Assembly: GCF_000747665.1 (NCBI RefSeq) | Contig: NZ_BBKT01000034.1 | Location: forward strand, 1-56,720 | Length of the DNA stretch: 56,720 bases | From: Thermoanaerobacterium saccharolyticum | GTDB lineage: Bacteria > Bacillota > Thermoanaerobacteria > Thermoanaerobacterales > Thermoanaerobacteraceae | Direction of reading: 5' to 3' | In this document: positions 10,539 to 18,561 of the stretch, piece after piece | Numbering within the stretch: position 1 is the stretch's first letter | Layout of the letters: every line of letters starts with the position of its first letter | Position numbers and translations under genes: made by a program | Notes under the pieces: generated by a model | What the model was told of the DNA's origin: nothing | Seen by the model: the letters and a program-made list of their open reading frames with translations, nothing else | Database searches by the model: none

Positions 10539-11148
10539 AATGAACATGATGCTTCCTAAAAATAATTTGGTCACAATGACAAGTGGCAATGTCAGCGGTA
10601 GAGACCCTGAGACAAATCTTGTAGTCATAAAGCCAAGCGGAGTTTTATACGATGATATGACTCCAGATGACATGGTTGTTGTGGATTTAGATGGCAATGT
10701 GGTTGAAGGTAAGCTAAAACCATCTGTTGATACTGCTACACATCTTTATGTCTACAAACATAGAAATGATGTGAATGGAATTGTCCACACACACTCACCG
10801 TATGCTACAAGTTTTGCAGCACTTGGCCGGTCAATTCCAGTTTATCTTACAGCTATTGCAGACGAGTTTGGATGCGCCATCCCAGTAGGACCCTATGCTA
10901 AGATAGGTGGGGAAGAGATAGGTAAAGCCATTGTAGAGTATATAGGAGAAAGTCCTGCAATATTGATGAAAAATCATGGTGTTTTTACAATTGGGAATTC
11001 ACCTGAAGCAGCTTTAAAAGCCGCTGTTATGGTAGAAGATACAGCTAAGACTGTGCACTTATCATTGCTTTTAGGTACACCTGATGTAATACCAGATGAA
11101 GAAGTGAAAAGAGCACATGAGAGATATATGACGAAATATGGTCAATGA
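10507..11148 (+). CDS. araD: L-ribulose-5-phosphate 4-epimerase
   Basis: A 213-residue class II aldolase/epimerase that makes D-xylulose 5-phosphate from L-ribulose 5-phosphate. The zinc-ligand motif [11 protein letters not shown] and the downstream MKNHGVF histidine are present, and the length is close to the family norm. The ATG at 10507 overlaps the end of araB by 32 bases and has AGAGGTGG about six bases upstream, so translation is coupled. Confidence 0.93.
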   Translation: MLENLKQRVYKMNMMLPKNNLVTMTSGNVSGRDPETNLVVIKPSGVLYDDMTPDDMVVVDLDGNVVEGKLKPSVDTATHLYVYKHRNDVNGIVHTHSPYATSFAALGRSIPVYLTAIADEFGCAIPVGPYAKIGGEEIGKAIVEYIGESPAILMKNHGVFTIGNSPEAALKAAVMVEDTAKTVHLSLLLGTPDVIPDEEVKRAHERYMTKYGQ

Positions 11149-11184
11149 GAAGTATTATGACAAATTTATGAAGGAGGATTTTGC

Positions 11185-12666
11185 ATGATAAATATACCAG
11201 AAGTTAAACTAGGAATTGTAGCAACAAGCAGGGATTGTTTTCCAATCACTTTAAGTGAGAAAAGAAGAAATGCGGTAGTAAAAGCATGCATTGAAAAAGG
11301 CATATCTATAAAAGAAATCACCACAACTGTAGAAAATGAAATAGATGCAATGAATGCACTTAAAGAAGTTTACGACTTAGGTGTAAATGCACTTGTCGTA
11401 TACCTTGGAAATTTTGGACCTGAAGGCCCTGAGACGATGCTTGCACAAAAGTTTGATGGTCCAGTGATGTTTGTAGCTGCAGCGGAGGAGACGAAGGACA
11501 ATCTTTACGATGGACGCGGAGATGCGTATTGCGGAATGCTAAATGCATCATACAACCTGAATTTGCGAAATTTGCGGGTTTATATACCAGAGTTTCCAGT
11601 TGGATATGCAGATGAAATAGCAGATATGATATCAGATTTTAAAGATATTTCAAGAGTGATATTAGGACTTAAAAAGTTAAAAATAATAAGCTTTGGTCCA
11701 AGACCGCAGGATTTTCTTGCGTGCAATGCACCCATAAAGCCTTTGTACGACTTAGGAATTGAGATAATGGAGAACTCAGAATTGGACCTCTTTGAATCAT
11801 TTAACAATCATAAAGATGATAAAAGGATTCCAGATGTTGTAGAAGACATGGAAAAAGAATTAGGCGGAGGAAATAAGTACGGCGGCATATTGCCAAAACT
11901 TGCCCAGTATGAGCTGACTCTTAAAGATTGGGTAGAAAAAAACATTGGGGCATCAGAGTACGTCGTATTTGCAAATAAGTGCTGGCCAGCATTTCAGACA
12001 CAGTTTGGATTTGTTCCATGCTTTGTGAATTCAAGGCTTGCGGCAAATGGCATACCTGTGGCTTGTGAGACAGACATCTATGGGGCACTTAGCGAGTACA
12101 TCATAACATGTGCTACAGACATGCCAGCTACGCTTCTTGATATAAACAATACAGTGCCAAAAGATATGTATGAAAGCAATAAAGATAAAATTGGTGATTA
12201 TAAAAATAGCGATCTTTTTATGGGATTTCACTGTGGAAATACCAGCAGTTGCATGATGAAAAATTTCTCTATGAAGTATCAGAGAATAATGCACAGGTTA
12301 TTAGAACCAGACAAAGAGCCTGATATAACGAGAGGTACATTAGAAGGGACTATAAGGCCTGGCGATATAACTCTGTTTAGGCTGCAAAGCACAGCAGATA
12401 CAAAGCTTAGAAGTTACGTCGCTGAAGGTGAAGTGCTGGATATAGATCCTATGTCTTTTGGAAGCATTGGGGTATTTGCGGTTAAAGAGATGGCTCGCTT
12501 TTACAGGCATGTGTTGATAGAAAAGAATTTTCCACATCACGTTGGAGTTGCGTTTAAACATGCTGGTAAAGTATTGTATGCTGCTATGAAGCTATTAGGC
12601 GTAGATGATGTTTCATTTAATCAACCAGCTTCAATGTTGTACAGAAGCGAGAACCCGTTTAAATAA
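11185..12666 (+). CDS. L-fucose/L-arabinose isomerase-like protein
   Basis: A 493-residue protein of the FucI/AraA structural superfamily (COG2407-type L-fucose isomerase-related proteins). Visible features are MFVAAAEET, an acidic CETDIYGALSEYI segment, GFHCGNTSS and the C-terminal FPHHVGVAF, consistent with a sugar aldose-ketose isomerase with bound divalent metal. AAGGAGG lies before the ATG. It is the last gene of the ara operon, followed by a strong terminator. It may act on L-arabinose or another pentose or deoxy sugar; the substrate cannot be read from sequence. Confidence 0.85.
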   Translation: MINIPEVKLGIVATSRDCFPITLSEKRRNAVVKACIEKGISIKEITTTVENEIDAMNALKEVYDLGVNALVVYLGNFGPEGPETMLAQKFDGPVMFVAAAEETKDNLYDGRGDAYCGMLNASYNLNLRNLRVYIPEFPVGYADEIADMISDFKDISRVILGLKKLKIISFGPRPQDFLACNAPIKPLYDLGIEIMENSELDLFESFNNHKDDKRIPDVVEDMEKELGGGNKYGGILPKLAQYELTLKDWVEKNIGASEYVVFANKCWPAFQTQFGFVPCFVNSRLAANGIPVACETDIYGALSEYIITCATDMPATLLDINNTVPKDMYESNKDKIGDYKNSDLFMGFHCGNTSSCMMKNFSMKYQRIMHRLLEPDKEPDITRGTLEGTIRPGDITLFRLQSTADTKLRSYVAEGEVLDIDPMSFGSIGVFAVKEMARFYRHVLIEKNFPHHVGVAFKHAGKVLYAAMKLLGVDDVSFNQPASMLYRSENPFK

Positions 12667-12675
12667 GATGTTTTT

Positions 12676-12720
12676 AAATTATCACCTGTTAAGATAATTT
12701 CAGGTGATAATTTTATTACC
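12676..12720 (+). terminator. Terminator of the araA operon
   Basis: AAATTATCACCTG (12676-12688) pairs perfectly with CAGGTGATAATTT (12701-12713), and the stem runs into TTTTATTACC. It ends the operon ten bases after the last stop codon. Confidence 0.85.
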
Positions 12721-12744
12721 TTATTTTAAAGAATAAAATAATTG

Positions 12745-12795
12745 TGACGAATATTTAATAAATATTTTGTCAGATTTGAGATTTAGTTATATTCT
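12745..12795 (+). promoter_or_regulatory. araR promoter with overlapping inverted repeat
   Basis: An inverted repeat TGACGAATATTT...AAATATTTTGTCA (12745-12772, one unpaired base per arm) overlaps the candidate -35 box TTGTCA (12767-12772). TATTCT at 12790-12795 is the -10 with a 17-base spacer. The repeat is unlike the AraR palindrome at 7355, so it may bind another regulator or be an autoregulatory site of different sequence. Confidence 0.5.
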
Positions 12796-12851
12796 AAGTA
12801 AGCGATATAATTATATATAGGTAGATATGATGTGAGGGAGGATGTTGGATT

Positions 12852-13964
12852 TTGGAAGAAAATGTGCCAAAATATCAAATAGTAAAAGACTATATTACCA
12901 ATTTAATAATAAAAAACAATATAAATATAGATGATCCACTGCCGACGGAAAGCGAACTGATGGAAATATTCGGTGTAAGTAGACATACTATTAGGAAAGC
13001 TCTTGATGACCTTGAAAATGAAGGGTGGCTTTACAGGAAGCAAGGTCTGGGGACTTTTTGCGCTGATAGGAATTCTGTGAAAAGCTATGATAATAAAAAT
13101 ATTGCAGTCATAACGACGTATATAAATGATTATATATTTCCAAGGATCATAAAAGGAATTGATCAAATACTAGCTAAAAATGGGTACTCTATATTGCTTT
13201 TCAACACGAATAATCGCATCGAGACTGAGATGGACATATTAGAGAATGTCCTGACAAAGGATATTAGGGGATTGATCATCGAGCCTACAAAAAGTGCACT
13301 GCCACATATCAATCTAAATTATTTTGACGAATTGAAAAACAAAGGGATACCGTACATCTTTATAAATAGCTTTTATGAAGAATTAGATCCATCTTACATC
13401 ATCCAAGACGATGAAGGTGGTGGATACATGGCTACTGACCATCTTATAAAGCTTGGGCACAAAAACATAATAGGCATATTTAAAAGCGACGATAACCAGG
13501 GGCTTAATAGGTACAAAGGGTATGTGAAAGCCTTAAGGGAACACAATATTAAAATCAAAGAGGACAACATAATCTTTTATACGACGGAAGAGATGAAGAC
13601 AAAACCAAGGGAAAAAATATACGAGATATACTCGAAGTGGGTCAATAAGCCGACGGCCATTGTCAGCTACAACGATCAAATTGCCATGTGGATATTAGAC
13701 CCAATAAGAGAATTGGGCTACAATGTGCCTGATGATATTTCAATCGTAAGCTTTGATGATTCAGATTATGCAGAGCTTTCCAATGTAAAACTTACGTCCA
13801 TCATACATCCTAAAGAAGAGATGGGAAGGCTTGCTGCATCAACACTCTTTGATCTAATAAAAAAAGGGAAAAAGGCTTTTACAAATCCTGTAAATATTCG
13901 TATAAAACCTGAAATAAGGATTAGAAATTCTACTAAGGAGATCGAATTGGAGGAAGTGCGATGA
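12852..13964 (+). CDS. araR: AraR-type transcriptional repressor (GntR DNA-binding, LacI-like sensor)
   Basis: A 370-residue regulator. Residues 1-75 are a GntR winged helix (PLPTESELMEIFGVSRHTIRKALDDLENEGWL...KQGLGTF, with gaps). Residues 80-360 are a periplasmic-binding-protein-like sensor of the LacI/GalR type. This GntR-LacI chimera is the hallmark of AraR, which leaves DNA when it binds L-arabinose. The start is TTG at 12852 with AGGGAGG ten bases upstream. It overlaps araM by four bases (ATGA). Confidence 0.88.
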   Translation: MEENVPKYQIVKDYITNLIIKNNINIDDPLPTESELMEIFGVSRHTIRKALDDLENEGWLYRKQGLGTFCADRNSVKSYDNKNIAVITTYINDYIFPRIIKGIDQILAKNGYSILLFNTNNRIETEMDILENVLTKDIRGLIIEPTKSALPHINLNYFDELKNKGIPYIFINSFYEELDPSYIIQDDEGGGYMATDHLIKLGHKNIIGIFKSDDNQGLNRYKGYVKALREHNIKIKEDNIIFYTTEEMKTKPREKIYEIYSKWVNKPTAIVSYNDQIAMWILDPIRELGYNVPDDISIVSFDDSDYAELSNVKLTSIIHPKEEMGRLAASTLFDLIKKGKKAFTNPVNIRIKPEIRIRNSTKEIELEEVR

Positions 13965-15247
13965 ATGATAGCACGAAGATAAGGGAGATAGAAATCTGCA
14001 GCGGCGCCTTGTACGATGTTCCGAATATATTGAATAAAGTAGGTATAAATTCTAAAATATTGATCGTATGCGATAAAAATACTTACAAAGTAGCGGGATT
14101 GACTCTAAAAAATGTATTAGAAGATAAAAAGTACGATGTACAGTTGTGCAATTTGAATAGAACTGGGAATTTAGTGCCTGATGAAAAAGCAGTGGGTGAA
14201 GTGCTGATACATCTTAATGATGGCATAGAAGCCATGATTGCCGTTGGAGCAGGCACAATAAACGATGTTGTGAAATTTGTAAGCAGCAAGTCAAAGATAC
14301 CGTACGGCATAGTTGCAACAGCTCCATCGATGGATGGATATGCATCATCAGTATCTCCGCTTATAGTAAATGGATTCAAGCGGACATATGATGCTACATA
14401 TCCTATATTTATCGTAGGTGATACTAAAATACTTAAAGATGCACCTTACGATATGATTACATCAGGCTTTGGAGATATAATCGGTAAATTCACATCGTTG
14501 GCAGATTGGTATATAGGTAGCCTTATAACAGGTGAGGACTATTCTGAAGAAATTGCAAATGACGTGAAAAAGTCCCTTGCTGAATGTGTAAATGTAAGCA
14601 AAAGCTTAAAAAGCAAAGATGAAAGTGCGATAGGCAAGATGATGGAGGCGCTAATTTTGTCAGGTATATCGATGCTTAAATTCGGAAATTCCAGACCTGC
14701 ATCAGGTGCAGAGCACCACTTGTCTCACTTCATCGAGATGAGAGAGCTTTCAAACGGAGAAATTCGGCACTCCCACGGTGTGAAGGTAGGCATAATGACA
14801 AAAATCGCTGTCAAACTTTACAACACTGTATTTTCTTTTAACAAAGATGATATTATTGAAATGATGAAAGAAAGAAAGAGTGAATCAAAAGAAGAGTTTG
14901 AATTTAGGATAAGTAAGAACTTTGGAAATTTATCATCTGAGGTTTTTAAAGACATAGGTTATTACTACTTAGATGAAGATAAGAGAAAGATGAGACAGGA
15001 AAGGATTTTAGGAAATTGGGATACGATGAAGAAGTGGGTATCAGAAAATGTACCGACGGTGGAGTATGTCGATGAGCTTTTAAATGATGCCGGTGCACCA
15101 TCTGATGTCGCTTATCTTGACCTTAAATACGATGAACTTAGTGATGTTTTGTTGAATGCAAAAGATGTTAGAAAAAGGTACACCATATTAAGGCTTGCTG
15201 AAGACATAAATATAGATAAGATATTTGACATGGCAATAAAGAATTGA
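13961..15247 (+). CDS. araM: AraM-like glycerol-1-phosphate dehydrogenase
   Basis: A 428-residue NAD(P)-dependent polyol-phosphate dehydrogenase of the AraM/EgsA family, which reduces dihydroxyacetone phosphate to sn-glycerol 1-phosphate in Bacillus. The nucleotide site GAGTINDVVKF, the APSMDGYAS substrate loop and the metal histidines in SGAEHHLSHF and RHSHGVKVG are present. It is coupled to araR by a four-base overlap. Association with ara genes is conserved in Firmicutes, though its role in arabinose metabolism is not understood. Confidence 0.88.
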   Translation: MNDSTKIREIEICSGALYDVPNILNKVGINSKILIVCDKNTYKVAGLTLKNVLEDKKYDVQLCNLNRTGNLVPDEKAVGEVLIHLNDGIEAMIAVGAGTINDVVKFVSSKSKIPYGIVATAPSMDGYASSVSPLIVNGFKRTYDATYPIFIVGDTKILKDAPYDMITSGFGDIIGKFTSLADWYIGSLITGEDYSEEIANDVKKSLAECVNVSKSLKSKDESAIGKMMEALILSGISMLKFGNSRPASGAEHHLSHFIEMRELSNGEIRHSHGVKVGIMTKIAVKLYNTVFSFNKDDIIEMMKERKSESKEEFEFRISKNFGNLSSEVFKDIGYYYLDEDKRKMRQERILGNWDTMKKWVSENVPTVEYVDELLNDAGAPSDVAYLDLKYDELSDVLLNAKDVRKRYTILRLAEDINIDKIFDMAIKN

Positions 15248-15272
15248 GGCAAAAAAGCTCTCAATTCTTTAT
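15237..15272. terminator. Bidirectional terminator between araM and the P-type ATPase
   Basis: AAAGAATTGAG (15237-15247) pairs with CTCAATTCTTT, followed on the plus strand by ATTATTAAAT. It includes the araM stop codon and lies between convergent genes. Confidence 0.65.
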
Positions 15273-15274
15273 TA

Positions 15275-18138
15275 TTAAATTCTGCTAATGATGCCGGAGC
15301 TTACAAATACAATGAGCCAGTCTGTAAGGCTAAGCTTTGCATTGCCAAATATATTTGCAATAGGGTTTATGTATATGGTTGCTAAAAGCGTCGCAATAGA
15401 TATCGCTACAGATGGCACTAATAATTTATTTTGGGAAATTGGTGTAGGCATTTCTGCACTCCTTGCGTCAAATACGTTAAACATCTGTGCCATGACTAAG
15501 TTTGAATATGCCATGGTTTTAGCGATTACTGGATTCCTAAACGTTTCACCGTATTTATAGGCAAAAAGCGTTGTAAATCCCATTAAAGAACCTCTTGTAA
15601 GTATGTAGCTATATAGTTTGTTATCAAGCAGTTGTGCATTTTCATTTTTTTTTAAGCTTTAATGCTGATGGTTCTACGCCTAATGCCAGTGCAGGTATTC
15701 CTTCAGTGACGAGATTTATGCTTAAAATCTGGCTTGATGTCAGCGGCATATCCATACCTGTCATTGAGGCCATGGCTAAAGCTATGATTTCGCCAACGTT
15801 TCCAGATAAAACGTACCTTAGAAATTTTTTTTATGTTTTCGTTGATACTTCGTCCCTCTTTTATAGCCATGACAATGGTAGTAAAATTGTCATCAGCCAG
15901 TGTTATATCAGAGGCGTTTCTTGTAACGTCTGTTCCACCTTTTCCCATTGCTATACCGATATTTGCTTCTTTTATTGCAGGCGCATCATTGATGCCATCT
16001 CCTGTCATGGCGACGATGTACCCTTTTTTTCTTAAAGCTCTGACGATCTTTAGTTTGTGGTGCGGAGAAGTTCTGTAAAAGACGTTGACGTCATCTATAA
16101 GGTTTATTAACTCATGGTCAGTCATTTTATCAAGTTCTGGGCCTGAAACTGCCTTTTTACCTTTTAGAAGTCCGATTCTATTTCCTATTGACATAGCAGT
16201 GTTTTTTTGGTCTCCTGTTATCATGACAACATTGATTCCATTTTTCAAGCACTCTTCAATAGTATTTTTAACTTCATCTTTTGGCGGATCTTCCATGCCT
16301 ATAAGACCAGCAAATATGAAATCACTGTCAATATTATTGTTTTCATCGCTTAAAATCTTGTATGAAACAGCTAAAACTCTTAATGCTCTGTTAGACATTT
16401 CATCGTTTTGCTTTATGATCTTGTTTTTATTTATTTTTCCTAATTTTGTAACTTTGCCTGATCTTAAAAAGTAACTGCATTTGTTTAATATTATATCAGG
16501 GGCGCCCTTTGATATGGCTAATTTGTGGGAAGTGGCATCGACTACGACAGTCATGAATTTGCTTGACGAATCAAAAGGTATTTCATCAATTCTTTCATAT
16601 TGGTCATTCTCAATGCCAGCTTTTTTAGCCGCAACGATTATGGCGCCTTCCGTTGGATCACCAGTTACTGTCCAATCGTTTCCTTTTTTTATTAATTTTG
16701 AATTGCAGCATAAAGCACCATACTGCAAGATTGAATATAGGTCTTTATCATCTTTTGGATTTATCTTAACATTATCGTGATAAAAACCACCTAATGGTGA
16801 ATACCCAATTCCTGAGATGGTCCAGACTTTGCCAAGGGTTCGTATTTCTTTCACGGTCATTTCATTTTTTGTAAGTGTTCCAGTTTTGTCAGTACATATT
16901 ACATTAGCTACTCCCAATGTTTCTACAGAATTAAGTTTTCTCACGATGGCATTTCTTTTTGCCATTCGTTGTACACCATAAGCTAAAGCTATTGTCACGA
17001 TAGTAGATAGGCCTTCGGGTATGGCACCTATGGCAAGGCTTATGCCTATTCCAAGCATCTGTGAAAAAGATTTGCCTCTTATTATGCCGCTTAAAAAAAT
17101 GCCGAAACTGATTGTTATGATTGCTATTGTTATGTTTTTCCCTAAGATTTCAAGGCTTTTTTTAAGTGGTGATAAAGCATTTCTTTCTTCGTTCAACATT
17201 TTTGCAATTTTGCCTATTTCTGTTGACATTCCGGTTGTGACTATGATAAGTTTGCCATATCCTTTAGTTATGTTTGTTCCCATGTAAACCATGTTTTTTC
17301 TCTCAGCTAATGGAATATCATCTTTTAATATCACTAAATCATGTTTTGATGATGGGTGTGACTCACCCGTTAGACAGCTTTCGTCGCTTTCTAAATTTTT
17401 ACTTTCCACTATGCGACCATCGGCAGGGACAATGTCACCTGGTTTTACAATCACTACATCGCCTGGTACAAGTTCTGATGAGCTTAACAATGAAATCTTA
17501 CCGTCTCTTAAAACAGATGATCGGGGTGATGTCAACTTGTGCAACGATTCTAGAGATTTTTCGGCATTGTACTCTTGAAGTACGCCAAGGCTTGACTCTA
17601 ATATGACAATTGATATTATTACAATAGAGTCAGCTATATCTCCAATCAACAAAGAAATGCCTCCTGCAAAAAAAAGTATCTTAAAAAGGTAGTTGTTCAC
17701 CTGATTTAGCATCATTTTAAAGAAAGATGGTTTATTACCGTTTATCAGTTGATTTAAACCGTATGTACTTAATCTTTTTTTAGCTTCAACTGTTGATAGT
17801 CCATTGTCAATATCTGTGTTTAGAACTTTTTCTATTTGCTTTTTTGTCATGATGTGCCAAGGGTATTGAGCTTGTTGCTTCATAGGGAAATTATCTTTAG
17901 CGTCTCTTATATTGAACTTTATTTTGTATATTTCTTTTTTGATGTCTTCAGCTTTTAATCTGTCATCAAAGGCAATGATGATGTTTCCTGTCATTGGGTT
18001 TGCTGTTACACTTAGTATTCCGCTTTTAAGAGATAGATTTTTTTCCAATCTTTTTGCCAATAATTCGTTTCTGTATAGGCCGTTTACAGAAAATCTGATT
18101 CGCTTCGTATATGATGTATATTTTCTTATGAGTTCCAT
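15275..18138 (-). pseudogene. P2A-type cation (Ca2+-like) transporting ATPase, two frameshifts
   Basis: With two single-base corrections this encodes a 953-residue P-type ATPase. The actuator motif TGES, the phosphorylation site DKTGTLTKNE and the hinge GDGINDAPA are intact and resemble SERCA/PMR1-like pumps. Frame is lost at T8 15825-15832 (A8 on the coding strand) and again at T9 15645-15653; deleting one base at each restores a continuous C-terminal membrane domain ending SSGIISRI. The start at 18138 is chosen for GGAGG at 18146-18150. The first 75 residues form an unusual heavy-metal-associated-like domain without CxxC (ANPMTGNIIIAFD). It is divergent from the P1B cluster. Confidence 0.88.
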
Positions 18139-18210
18139 CTTCATACCTCCAGAATGCTTTATAATAAAAATATTTTGTCCCAAAATTTTTATTTTAGAGA
18201 AGGAAAAATT

Positions 18211-18261
18211 ATGAATGACATAGCGATGGTTTTATTAATATTATTTGCAAATACAGGTTAA
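18211..18261 (+). CDS. Possible 16-residue leader peptide
   Basis: An ATG at 18211 has AGAGAAGGA upstream at good distance and opens a 16-codon hydrophobic peptide (MNDIAMVLLILFANTG) ending at 18261, 32 bases before the next gene. It is in the intergenic space between divergent ATPase genes. It may be a real small membrane peptide or leader ORF, or chance. Confidence 0.3.
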   Translation: MNDIAMVLLILFANTG

Positions 18262-18292
18262 AATAAATAAAAACAAACAGGAGGTTTTTAGT

Positions 18293-18529
18293 ATGAGCAA
18301 AGAATTTTGGATTGGCGTAGGTGTATTGGGATTAGCATTTTTATTGGCAAAACCGGCAAAGAGGTTAGCGGTAGGGCTTGTAGGTACTGCCATGATTATT
18401 GCTGATAAAGGCAAAGAATTGGCTATGAATGTAAAAGAGGAAGTAGAAGATATAATAGCCGAAGCTCAGTATCAACATACTCAATCAAAAATAAATACAC
18501 AGCCTGAAACAGCAGATAATCCCTCATAA
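18293..18529 (+). CDS. Small YtxH/DUF5132-like membrane-anchored protein, fez-like cluster
   Basis: A 78-residue protein starting at the ATG at 18293 (CAGGAGG eight bases upstream). Residues 5-20 (FWIGVGVLGLAFLLAK) form a glycine-rich hydrophobic segment, followed by basic residues and a helical acidic tail (VKEEVEDIIAEAQ). The same layout recurs at 20992-21351 and in the C-terminal half of 28229-28864, so these are paralogous domains. Such small proteins accompany P1B-type ATPases in ferrosome (fez) clusters; that link is inference from context and layout, not from a database match. Confidence 0.75.
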   Translation: MSKEFWIGVGVLGLAFLLAKPAKRLAVGLVGTAMIIADKGKELAMNVKEEVEDIIAEAQYQHTQSKINTQPETADNPS

Positions 18530-18561
18530 GAGGGATTATGCACGTATTTGGAGGATTTAAC

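Noticed and set aside
15634-18214. Many plus-strand frames of 80-130 codons opposite the P-type ATPase
   Set aside because: They mirror the coding strand of a recognised ATPase, have no consistent ribosome binding sites and show no family motifs.
18538-18561. Upstream ATG for the P1B ATPase
   Set aside because: GGAGGA lies inside that extension and points to the ATG at 18562.
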